This document shows, in pieces, positions 57,291-64,000 of a stretch of DNA of 64,000 nucleotides. Below the pieces are notes generated by a model. That model had not been told where the DNA came from. It saw only the letters and a program-made list of their open reading frames with translations, and did not search any database. The position numbers and the translations under genes were made by a program. Position 1 is the first letter of the stretch. Each line of letters opens with the position of its first letter. Source of the DNA: Marinifilum_A sediminis (GTDB lineage Bacteria; Bacteroidota; Bacteroidia; Bacteroidales; Marinifilaceae); contig CANMCX010000005.1 of the NCBI GenBank assembly GCA_947496465.1, positions 144,835 through 208,834 of the forward strand, in the 5' to 3' direction.

Positions 57291-57308
57291 TAATGTGTTT
57301 GTTGTTGT

Positions 57309-58565
57309 TTACAAACCAAATGTTTCTTTTACCTGCTCTACATAGTCGAGTTTCTCCCAGGTAAACAATTCAACTTCCATTTCCTTATCACCAAAGTAAG
57401 GAGAATCAAATTTCTTCACCACGGTTCTCGGTGTACGTCCCATGTGACCGTAAGCCGCCGACTCTTCGTAAATAGGATTACGTAATTTCAAACGTTGCTC
57501 GATAGCTGCCGGACGCAAATCAAATAATTCTTTTACTTTCTCAGCAATTTCTCCATCGCTAAGCGATACATTCGATTTACCATAAGTATCAACAAAAATA
57601 CCTACAGGCTCGGCAACACCAATTGCATATGACAATTGAACCAAAATTTCGTCGGTAACACCAGCTGCAACCAAATTTTTCGCAATATGACGAGAAGCAT
57701 AGGCAGCCGAACGGTCTACTTTTGAAGGATCTTTTCCTGAGAATGCACCACCACCGTGAGCACCTTTACCACCGTATGTATCAACAATAATCTTACGACC
57801 TGTTAATCCTGTATCTCCGTGAGGACCACCAATTACAAATTTTCCTGTTGGATTTACGTGTAATATAATCTCATCATCGAACAAAGACTGAACACGTTCT
57901 GGTAATTGATTGATGACACGCGGAATCAAAATGTTTTTAACATCCTTCTTGATTTTAGCCAACATTAATTCATCATTCGGACCAAAATCATCGTGCTGAG
58001 TAGAAACCACAATGGTGTGAATTCTTTCAGGAGAATCCTGATCGTTATACTGAATGGTTACCTGAGATTTTGAATCTGGACGAAGATAAGTCATCTCTCG
58101 TCCTTCGCGACGAATAGCTGCCAATTCGATGAGCAAACGATGTGAAAGCTCTAAAGATAAAGGCATATAATCATCAGTTTCTTTGCTCGCATAACCGAAC
58201 ATCATTCCCTGATCACCTGCACCTTGTGCCATTGGATCTTCACGATCTACACCACGGTTGATATCATCTGATTGCTCATGAATTGCTGATAAAACACCAC
58301 ATGATGTTCCATCGAACTGATACTCACTTTTAGTGTAACCAATACGATTGATTACCTGGCGAGCAACTTCTTGAGCATCGATATAAGTTTTGGTTTTAAC
58401 CTCACCGGCAAGAATAACCTGCCCGGTTGTAACCATAGTTTCACATGCAACTTTCGAATTTGGGTCGAAAGCTAAAAATTTATCCAATAAAGCATCTGAA
58501 ATTTGATCAGCGACTTTATCTGGATGTCCTTCTGAAACTGACTCTGATGTGAATAAATATCCCAT
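57309..58565 (-). CDS. metK: S-adenosylmethionine synthetase
   Basis: 418 residues. It makes SAM from methionine and ATP. The N-terminal signature SEGHPDKVADQISDA, the ATP-loop GAGDQGMMFGYA and the GGGAFSGKDPSKVDRSAAY signature are intact. The length is about 30 residues above the E. coli enzyme. A SAM-II riboswitch lies 183 bp upstream on the same strand, so SAM probably represses its own synthesis. Confidence 0.97.
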   Translation of the reverse strand: MGYLFTSESVSEGHPDKVADQISDALLDKFLAFDPNSKVACETMVTTGQVILAGEVKTKTYIDAQEVARQVINRIGYTKSEYQFDGTSCGVLSAIHEQSDDINRGVDREDPMAQGAGDQGMMFGYASKETDDYMPLSLELSHRLLIELAAIRREGREMTYLRPDSKSQVTIQYNDQDSPERIHTIVVSTQHDDFGPNDELMLAKIKKDVKNILIPRVINQLPERVQSLFDDEIILHVNPTGKFVIGGPHGDTGLTGRKIIVDTYGGKGAHGGGAFSGKDPSKVDRSAAYASRHIAKNLVAAGVTDEILVQLSYAIGVAEPVGIFVDTYGKSNVSLSDGEIAEKVKELFDLRPAAIEQRLKLRNPIYEESAAYGHMGRTPRTVVKKFDSPYFGDKEMEVELFTWEKLDYVEQVKETFGL

Positions 58566-58669
58566 AATATTTTAATAAATTAGTTGTCCTATCGATTGTC
58601 TCAGTGTCATCAATACTACATACGAGAATTAACTATGTCTGAAATAATCAATACGTATTGTTGTTTAAT

Positions 58670-58688
58670 ACCATTACTAAATAATGGT
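58670..58688 (-). promoter_or_regulatory. Hairpin in the metK leader
   Basis: ACCATTA / TAATGGT, 7-bp perfect stem with a 5-nt loop, overlapping the stop of the leader ORF. It lacks a T-run so is not an obvious terminator. It may be part of the expression platform. Confidence 0.45.
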
Positions 58689-58751
58689 GTTCACGATACG
58701 GGAAAGCAATGTTAGGTCATCTAATTGCAGAAAAGCAATATAGTTTACCAT
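58677..58751 (-). CDS. Putative 24-codon leader ORF behind the SAM-II riboswitch
   Basis: ATG at 58751, TAG at 58679-58677. The product begins MVNYIAFLQLDDL and ends RIVNTII. The ATG lies within the 3' strand of the SAM-II pseudoknot (GCTAAATGG), so SAM binding would bury it. The ORF is short and AT-rich sequence makes chance ORFs likely. Only its position is notable. Confidence 0.35.
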   Translation of the reverse strand: MVNYIAFLQLDDLTLLSRIVNTII

Positions 58752-58795
58752 TTAGCATTTTTTTCTGTGGTTGCAAGCAGCCAAATCTTTCCACT
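58748..58795 (-). ncRNA. SAM-II riboswitch in the metK leader
   Basis: On the minus strand GTGG (58794-58791), GATTTGGCTGCTTGCAACCAC and GCTAAATGG (58756-58748) appear in order. GTGG pairs with CCAC (P1). TTGCA and the A-rich linker and GCTAAA match the conserved SAM-II (metA-type) residues that form the triplex and pseudoknot. SAM-II normally binds SAM and blocks translation. Here it is about 180 nt upstream of metK rather than next to the start codon. Confidence 0.88.
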
Positions 58796-58805
58796 TATTT
58801 CGTCG

Positions 58806-58837
58806 CAAAGGAAAGTATTATTTCGGAAAGAAACAAA
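58806..58837 (-). promoter_or_regulatory. Promoter for the SAM-II/metK transcript
   Basis: On the minus strand TTTG (58837-58834), 20-nt spacer, TTCCTTTG (58813-58806), one mismatch from TAnnTTTG. The predicted start at about 58799 puts the riboswitch at the very 5' end of the mRNA. Confidence 0.5.
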
Positions 58838-58853
58838 AATGCAAGAGCTGTTT

Positions 58854-58892
58854 TAGCTGTTTTTAACAATTCGTACTCCTGAAAAACAGCTA
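58854..58892. repeat. Long inverted repeat after gldA
   Basis: Perfect 11-bp arms TAGCTGTTTTT (58854-58864) and AAAAACAGCTA (58882-58892), 17-nt loop. On the minus strand it lies 30 bp after the gldA stop and could serve as a weak terminator, although there is no T-run. Confidence 0.45.
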
Positions 58893-58921
58893 GTTTGACC
58901 TCTATTAAGACATGTAAGTCT

Positions 58922-59821
58922 TTATTCGACTGTTAATTCATGGAATATTTCTTCGAGATTTTGGCTTTGTAGCTTCATCTCTAAAATGATCCAATTATTT
59001 GCCACTGCTGTTTGAAATATTTCTTTACGGATATCTTCATCTGTTGAAACTGCATATCGATTGTTACCCAAATCGTTTATTCCTTTAATTGCTGGGAGAC
59101 TTTTTAGGTTCTCAACTGAAATTCTTTCGGCAAATTCCAATTCAATTATCTTAGAATTTAATTCTGAATTTAAATTTACAATTCGTTTATCAGCAACTAA
59201 ATTTCCTTTATTAATAATTAAAGCTCTTTCGCAACAAGCTTCAACTTCCTGCATAATATGTGTTGAAAGCATTACTGTTTTTTCTTTCCCTATATCCTGA
59301 ATCAATTTCCTTACTTCTATCAACTGATTGGGATCGAGTCCTGTAGTTGGTTCATCGAGTATTAAAACCTTCGGATTATGAATCAGAGCCTGAGCAATTC
59401 CCACTCTTTGCCGGTATCCTTTCGAGAGAGAGCCAATTTTTTTATTCTGTTCTATTCCCAATCCTGTAAGCTCAATCATTTCGGCAATTCGAGTCCTTTT
59501 ATTACCCAGCTTGTAAATGGAAGCAACATGATCCAAATATTCTTTCACATACATTTCCAGATACAATGGATTATGCTCGGGCAAATAACCAATCTGCTTT
59601 CTAACTTCTAGCGAATGTTCCTCAATATTTAAACCATTCACTTCAACAAATCCCGAAGATTGTGGAATGTATCCCGTAATAATCTTCATCATTGTTGATT
59701 TACCAGCTCCATTAGGACCCAAAAATCCAACAACCTCACCTTTGTTAATCTCAAAACTAATGGTATCGAGTGCTTTTTGTTTGCCATACAGCTTACTTAC
59801 TTCTTGAACAATTATCGACAT
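58922..59821 (-). CDS. gldA: Gliding-motility-type ABC transporter ATP-binding protein GldA
   Basis: 299 residues. Walker A GPNGAGKS at 35-42, signature LSKGYRQRVGIAQAL, Walker B VLILDEPTTGLDPNQ. The C-terminal SQNLEEIFHELT motif is typical of GldA. In Flavobacterium it works with GldF and GldG in gliding, but gldF and gldG are not here. The membrane partners must be encoded elsewhere. It is divergent from ispG, with -7 boxes at 59883-59890 (minus) and 59905-59912 (plus). Confidence 0.9.
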   Translation of the reverse strand: MSIIVQEVSKLYGKQKALDTISFEINKGEVVGFLGPNGAGKSTMMKIITGYIPQSSGFVEVNGLNIEEHSLEVRKQIGYLPEHNPLYLEMYVKEYLDHVASIYKLGNKRTRIAEMIELTGLGIEQNKKIGSLSKGYRQRVGIAQALIHNPKVLILDEPTTGLDPNQLIEVRKLIQDIGKEKTVMLSTHIMQEVEACCERALIINKGNLVADKRIVNLNSELNSKIIELEFAERISVENLKSLPAIKGINDLGNNRYAVSTDEDIRKEIFQTAVANNWIILEMKLQSQNLEEIFHELTVE

Positions 59822-59882
59822 AGGAATGGTTTACATTGTTGTCCTATAGCTTGAGAGCTCTTACTTCTTGCTAAAGGATGAT

Positions 59883-59890
59883 CAAATTTA
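59883..59890 (-). promoter_or_regulatory. -7 promoter element for gldA
   Basis: TAAATTTG on the minus strand, exact TAnnTTTG, 62 bp before the gldA ATG. No clear -33 element. Confidence 0.4.
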
Positions 59891-59904
59891 TAAAATTTAT
59901 CAAT

Positions 59905-59912
59905 TACCTTTG
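59905..59912 (+). promoter_or_regulatory. -7 promoter element for ispG
   Basis: TACCTTTG, exact TAnnTTTG, 24 bp before the ATG at 59936. It places transcription start at about 59919, which rules out the upstream in-frame GTG at 59912. Confidence 0.55.
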
Positions 59913-59935
59913 TGCTTAAATTCAAATCAAAGGCA

Positions 59936-61897
59936 ATGAGTTTCTCACAACATAAACAATTTTGTAAAGATCTTTTTAACTATTCTCGTCGCACATCGAG
60001 CGAATCGAAAATTGGAATTACACCAATGGGAGCATGTAATCCTATTCGGATTCAATCGATGACCAATACCGATACAAACGATATTAATGCAAGCGTTGAG
60101 CAAGCTATTGGAATGATTGAGTCGGGTGCTGAATATGTACGTTTGACTACTCAAGGTACTAAAGAGGCTGAGAACTTAAGGTTTATAAAAGAGGAATTGT
60201 TAAAGAGAGGTTATCAAACTCCTTTGGTTGCTGATATTCATTTCAATCCTAAAGCGGCTACGATAGCAGCAAAATTCGTTGATAAAGTTCGAATCAATCC
60301 GGGAAATTTTGTGGATAAAAGAGCTGATTTCAACAATAGCAATTATGGAGAATATAAGTATCAGGAAGATTTAGAGAAAATTAGAGATAAATTTATTCCA
60401 CTTTTACGCATCTGTAAAGAACACAATACGGCAATTCGTATTGGTACCAATCATGGTTCTTTATCAGACAGAATAATGAGCCGATATGGTGATACACCAA
60501 GAGGTATGGTTGAAGCAACTCTTGAATTTCTGAGGATTTGCAAGGAACAAGATTTTTACAATGTTGCTATTTCCATTAAATCGAGCAATACGGTAATGAT
60601 GGTGAAAACAGTTCGTCTGTTAGTAAGTGAAATGGAAAATGAAGATATCCATTTTCCTTTGCATTTGGGTGTTACTGAAGCTGGAGAAGGAGAAGACGGA
60701 AGAATTAAATCGGCAGTTGGAACCGGAGCTCTTTTAAATGATGGGATAGGAGATACAGTTCGTATTTCCTTGACTGAAGATCCGGAAATAGAATCTCCTG
60801 TTGGGCAAAAATTAGTGGACTATGTTTTAGAGAAAGAAAATCATGAGCAAATTGTTCCCGTTGAAAATGCCGATGTCAACCTGTTTGATTTTTACAAGAG
60901 ATCAACCTATCTGATTGAGAATATTGGCAGTAAAAAACTTCCTGTAGTCATCTCAGATTTAAGTCACGAAAGATTTTTAACTGCCGATTTACCACAATTG
61001 GCAGGCTACATTCAGGATGATGATACACTAGAGTGGGAAAAAGGGAAATTAGCAGCCGATTACATATATGTTAATGGGTACGATCCAATTTTTGCTGATT
61101 ATCCAAAAGACATGGGCATTATTGTAGATCAGGAATGTTGGGAATTAACTGATCAATATACCGATAAATCCTATCCATTGTTTCAAACAGAGGAATTTTT
61201 AAATGATAACCTAACTGCATTTTGTTGCGACATTCACTTTTTAGAGTGTACTTATAAAGATCTCTCCAATGATTTTATTGAAAAGGTAAAAGCAAATCCT
61301 AAAATCGTGTTAATCTGTAAATCGAATCATCAGAATGCATTTGCAGAACAAAGAGCCTTTGCATTTAAATTGATTGAAAGTAATTGTAAAGCTCCAATAA
61401 TTTTCAAAAGATCTTTCCACGATAATTCACTCGAAGATCTACACATAAAATCATCTTGCGATTTAGGTAGCTTATTCTTCGATGGATTCGGTAATGGCAT
61501 AAGCATAGAAAACAATGGAATACTTCCTCAAAATGAGGTTTTATCTACCGCTTTTGGAATTCTTCAGGCGGCAAGAGTAAGAACTACAAAGACTGAATTC
61601 GTTTCCTGCCCTGGATGCGGTAGAACACTATTCCAGTTGCAGGATGTAGTTGCAGAAGTAAAAAAAGAATTTTCCCACTTAACTCATTTAAAAATTGGAG
61701 TTATGGGCTGCATTGTAAATGGTCCTGGCGAAATGGGAGATGTTGATTATGGTTATGTAGGAGCTGGTCCGGGTAAGGTGTCTCTTTACAAAGGGCACGA
61801 AGTTTTAATCAAGAATATTCCTAGTAAAGAAGCCATATCTGAACTCAAACAAATCATTAAACGTAACGGTGATTGGATTGACAATAATATCAATTAA
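59936..61897 (+). CDS. ispG: 4-hydroxy-3-methylbut-2-enyl diphosphate synthase (flavodoxin), long form
   Basis: 653 residues. The MEP-pathway enzyme that converts MEcPP to HMBPP using a [4Fe-4S] cluster. The N-terminal TIM barrel starts at about residue 25 (IGITPMGACNPIRIQSMTNTDT). An insert domain of about 260 residues sits between the barrel and the iron-sulfur domain, as in plants, Bacteroidota and Chlamydiae. The cluster ligands lie in CPGCGRTLF (about 557-560) and GCIVNGPGE (about 591). The start is chosen because a promoter box lies just upstream. Confidence 0.95.
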   Translation: MSFSQHKQFCKDLFNYSRRTSSESKIGITPMGACNPIRIQSMTNTDTNDINASVEQAIGMIESGAEYVRLTTQGTKEAENLRFIKEELLKRGYQTPLVADIHFNPKAATIAAKFVDKVRINPGNFVDKRADFNNSNYGEYKYQEDLEKIRDKFIPLLRICKEHNTAIRIGTNHGSLSDRIMSRYGDTPRGMVEATLEFLRICKEQDFYNVAISIKSSNTVMMVKTVRLLVSEMENEDIHFPLHLGVTEAGEGEDGRIKSAVGTGALLNDGIGDTVRISLTEDPEIESPVGQKLVDYVLEKENHEQIVPVENADVNLFDFYKRSTYLIENIGSKKLPVVISDLSHERFLTADLPQLAGYIQDDDTLEWEKGKLAADYIYVNGYDPIFADYPKDMGIIVDQECWELTDQYTDKSYPLFQTEEFLNDNLTAFCCDIHFLECTYKDLSNDFIEKVKANPKIVLICKSNHQNAFAEQRAFAFKLIESNCKAPIIFKRSFHDNSLEDLHIKSSCDLGSLFFDGFGNGISIENNGILPQNEVLSTAFGILQAARVRTTKTEFVSCPGCGRTLFQLQDVVAEVKKEFSHLTHLKIGVMGCIVNGPGEMGDVDYGYVGAGPGKVSLYKGHEVLIKNIPSKEAISELKQIIKRNGDWIDNNIN

Positions 61898-61969
61898 CTT
61901 GATTAACGGATTTTTTTATTACATATAGTTTTATATCTTGCGTATAGACCTAAACATAGCATTATCAGC

Positions 61970-62755
61970 GTGAAGAAAAAAGTCCTGCTCATAATTTTTT
62001 CATTTCTATTTACTTTCGCTTATGGAGATAAACTCGAATTAAGTGGTATTTATTTGGGCAAAAATCTTTACGTTATGAACCCCTTTGCCGATTCAGGTAT
62101 TGGATATTGCGTTTACGAAGTGAGCGTAAATGGTCAAACGTCATCTGATGAAATTAACAGCAGCGCTTTCGAGATAGATTTAACACATTTCAATTTTGAT
62201 ATCGGTCAAAAAATTACTGTAATACTTCGTTATAAAAGCGGCTGTATACCAAGAGTTATAAATGCCGAGGTTATACAACCTAAGGCATCATTTGTTTTAC
62301 AAAAAGCAGAGGTGGACAAAAAAGGAATATTGCATTGGAGTACTCGTGGCGAAATGGGTTCTATTCCTTTTACTGTGCAACAATATCGTTGGAACAAATG
62401 GATAACTGTTGGTGAAGTGGAAGGAAAAGGTTCGTCCACCCTTAACAAATATGAATTAAATGTTCGTCCACATACAGGTGAAAATTTATTTCGATTGTGT
62501 CAAACTGATTATACTGGCAAGCCAAAATATTCAGATCGTATCGTTCATCAATCAAAACTAAAATTAGTTAGTTTTGGTCCTGAAAAAGTAAAAGATGAAC
62601 TTCTTTTTACAGACTCCACTTTATATGAAATTTACGATAATTTCGGTAATATTGTATTTAAAGGCTTCGGTACCAAAATCAATCTTAAAGGACTTCAGTC
62701 AGGCTTGTACTATATCAATTACGACAATACAATGGGTAGTTTCAAAAAGAAATAA
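61970..62755 (+). CDS. Secreted protein with a possible T9SS type A-like C-terminal sorting domain
   Basis: 261 residues from a GTG start (MKKKVLLIIFSFLFTFAYG signal peptide follows directly). The body is beta-rich with Cys at YCVYEV and SGCIPR. The last ~45 residues (YEIYDNFGNIVFKG, INLKGLQSGLYYINYDN, GSFKKK) resemble T9SS type A C-terminal sorting domains, which fits the PorP/GldKLMN genes in this window. A cleaved CTD would send it to the surface. The body resembles no domain I recognise. It is 72 bp after ispG. Confidence 0.65.
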   Translation: MKKKVLLIIFSFLFTFAYGDKLELSGIYLGKNLYVMNPFADSGIGYCVYEVSVNGQTSSDEINSSAFEIDLTHFNFDIGQKITVILRYKSGCIPRVINAEVIQPKASFVLQKAEVDKKGILHWSTRGEMGSIPFTVQQYRWNKWITVGEVEGKGSSTLNKYELNVRPHTGENLFRLCQTDYTGKPKYSDRIVHQSKLKLVSFGPEKVKDELLFTDSTLYEIYDNFGNIVFKGFGTKINLKGLQSGLYYINYDNTMGSFKKK

Positions 62756-62761
62756 TCCTTT

Positions 62762-63391
62762 TTAATTTCCGAACAAGTCCAAAACTGTTTCACCATTATC
62801 CAAATCCAGGAAGTGTCCCTTCATACCAACCGATCTTGCCGCTTCAACATTGGCAAACATATCATCAATAAATAATGTTTCCTCTGCAACCAGTCCTTCC
62901 TTGTATAAAACCGATGAATAAATTTTAGTATCTGGTTTTCTCAAACCCATATCATGAGAATAATAATCTTTTTCAAAAAAATCAGACAAGTTAACTCCAT
63001 GAGTTTCTCGTATCATCCCCGTATAAGCTTCCCAGTGGATGATATTAGTATTACTCAATAAAAATATTCTATGCTTTTCCTTAAGTCGGCTAAGAAGCTC
63101 TAATCGTTCGTAAGGCAGATCTAAAAGCATGGAATTCCAAGCTTCATCAATTTCCTTATCACTTACATCTTTACAAATGTGTTTTCTAATTTCAGATCTA
63201 AATTCATCTGCACTAATAATTCCTTTTTCAAGTGAATCGAATAAACCATTAGTCCGATATTCATTTTTAATTAATTGAACATCCTCTAAACCAATATTTT
63301 TAAAACTGTTAACTGCCTTATCCGGATCAATATTCAAAAGTACACCACCGAAATCAAAGATTATATTTGAGAAAGAATTGTATTTTTGCAT
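62762..63391 (-). CDS. HAD-superfamily hydrolase (YihX/haloacid dehalogenase-like)
   Basis: 209 residues. Motif I is IIFDFGGVLLNID with nucleophile D13. The helical cap follows, motif II is LLSNTN, a Lys lies in GLRKPD, and motif IV is FIDDMFANVEAA. It probably acts on a small phosphorylated sugar or nucleotide. Convergent with the secreted-protein gene, 6 bp between stops. Confidence 0.85.
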   Translation of the reverse strand: MQKYNSFSNIIFDFGGVLLNIDPDKAVNSFKNIGLEDVQLIKNEYRTNGLFDSLEKGIISADEFRSEIRKHICKDVSDKEIDEAWNSMLLDLPYERLELLSRLKEKHRIFLLSNTNIIHWEAYTGMIRETHGVNLSDFFEKDYYSHDMGLRKPDTKIYSSVLYKEGLVAEETLFIDDMFANVEAARSVGMKGHFLDLDNGETVLDLFGN

Positions 63392-63491
63392 AAAATTTTT
63401 GTGTCAATTATTGAATTATTCAATACAAATATGTAATATTGCACACCGAAAACAAAGATAAAACATTGCTTTTATTTTATAAGTTTTTCGA

Positions 63492-63565
63492 GGGCCTATA
63501 GCTCAGCTGGTTAGAGCACCTGACTCATAATCAGGGGGTCCATGGTTCAAGCCCATGTGGGCCCA
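63492..63565 (+). tRNA. tRNA with CAT anticodon (elongator Met or Ile2)
   Basis: Full cloverleaf: acceptor GGGCCTA / TGGGCCC (one G-U), D arm with GCTCAGCTGGTTAGAGC, anticodon stem CCTGA / TCAGG with anticodon CAT at 63526-63528, T arm CATGG-TTCAAGC-CCATG, discriminator A at 63565. The 3' CCA is not encoded. CAT with this loop could be elongator Met or Ile2 (needs TilS lysidine modification). GGGCC-type acceptors are frequent in Ile2, but I cannot settle it by eye. It is not the initiator because the anticodon stem lacks three G-C pairs in the initiator form. Confidence 0.93.
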
Positions 63566-63572
63566 CCCCCAG

Positions 63573-63607
63573 AAAACACTCAATCTTTTGATTGAGTGTT
63601 TTTTTTA
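63573..63607 (+). terminator. Terminator after the tRNA gene
   Basis: Perfect 12-bp stem AAAACACTCAAT (63573-63584) with ATTGAGTGTTTT (63591-63602), 6-nt loop, then a T-run. Confidence 0.9.
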
Positions 63608-63712
63608 TGCCCAACTTAAAAGAAATTTAAACCTTTCCAGACTTATGAAGTTGAATTTAAAAGTTGTTCAACCAATTCATATGCATCAATCTTAATTAAA
63701 CTGAATTAAATT

Positions 63713-63753
63713 CATAAAAAAAGAGTCTTACTCCTAGATGGAATAAGACTCTT
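63713..63753 (-). terminator. Terminator after 5S rRNA copy 1
   Basis: Stem AAGAGTCTTA (63721-63730) with TAAGACTCTT (63744-63753), extended inward by one wobble. On the minus strand it is followed by a T-run. Confidence 0.85.
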
Positions 63754-63760
63754 TTAAAGA

Positions 63761-63868
<108 letters not shown>

Positions 63869-63922
63869 AAATCGTTAATATTTTAATTACAAAGAATATC
63901 CTTTGCACGTAATTTTTCATTA

Positions 63923-63958
63923 TAAAAAAGAGTCTTACTCCATTTGGAATAAGACTCT
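63923..63958 (-). terminator. Terminator after 5S rRNA copy 2
   Basis: Perfect stem AGAGTCTTACTCC (63930-63942) with GGAATAAGACTCT (63946-63958), with one wobble, T-run on the minus strand. Nearly the same sequence as the terminator of copy 1. Confidence 0.85.
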
Positions 63959-63968
63959 TTTTAAAGGT

Positions 63969-64000
63969 TGGCGTCGACCTACTCTCCCACATTTCTGCAG
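63969..64000 (-). rRNA. rrf: 5S ribosomal RNA, copy 2 (3' end only; continues beyond window)
   Basis: The last ~32 nt of a second 5S gene are visible: CTGCAGAAATGTGGGAGAG and TAGGTCGACGCC on the minus strand, differing from copy 1 at a few bases. The rest of the gene, and probably the 23S gene, lies past position 64000. Confidence 0.88.

Noticed and set aside
63410..63424. ATTGAAT-T-ATTCAAT palindrome before the tRNA
   Set aside because: Short AT-rich dyad with no repeat elsewhere and no strong link to a promoter.

Overview
The window is a stretch of ordinary chromosome from a member of the Bacteroidota, most likely a marine Bacteroidales/Marinilabiliales-type bacterium. The evidence is a porP-gldK-gldL-gldM-gldN type IX secretion cluster in the Porphyromonas-like order, a separate gldA, a long IspG with an insert domain, a SAM-II riboswitch, a zinc-less TraR/DksA protein between ileS and lspA, and promoters of the form TTTG-N19/20-TAnnTTTG. 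The DNA is AT-rich. I see no insertion sequence, prophage or CRISPR array. The genus-level guess is inference only.

Layout. 1-9.5 kb: the start of an HU/SPOR envelope protein gene, sugar-nucleotide genes (galE, rfbB), glmS, a shortened glycogen-synthase-like protein, panC-panD, a heptose-phosphate adenylyltransferase and radA. 9.5-9.9 kb: a cobalamin riboswitch on the minus strand that is followed not by a gene but by hairpins and a terminator. 9.9-15 kb: penicillin-binding protein 1A and topA. 15.3-21.1 kb: the porP-gldKLMN operon. 21-37 kb: a GDP-mannose enzyme, an MlaE/MlaF lipid transporter, lipoproteins, a glycosyltransferase, a TonB receptor with a His-rich membrane partner, and two enzyme-derived proteins that have lost key motifs (a GlpD-like protein and an amidohydrolase-like protein). 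37.2-37.4 kb: an array of small palindromes spaced 23 bp apart. 37.4-50.3 kb: glutaminyl cyclase, cysS, rnr, a sigma-54 activator facing a hybrid histidine kinase, small envelope proteins and a LytTR regulator. 50.8-57.3 kb: lspA, dksA-like, ileS, an OsmC protein and an NAD-dependent epimerase. 57.3-62.8 kb: metK behind a SAM-II riboswitch, gldA, ispG and a secreted protein with a tail resembling T9SS sorting domains. 62.8-64 kb: a HAD hydrolase, a CAT-anticodon tRNA and two tandem 5S rRNA genes (the second cut by the window edge).

How the genes fit together. Most of the window serves envelope building and secretion: nucleotide sugars feed glycan synthesis, PBP1A builds peptidoglycan, LspA matures the many lipoproteins seen here, and PorP/GldKLMN form the T9SS core through which proteins such as the 61970 product could leave. 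The most unusual items are the orphan cobalamin riboswitch RNA, the 23-bp palindrome array, the SAM-II riboswitch whose 3' strand contains the start codon of a 24-codon leader ORF, and the two probable pseudo-enzymes.
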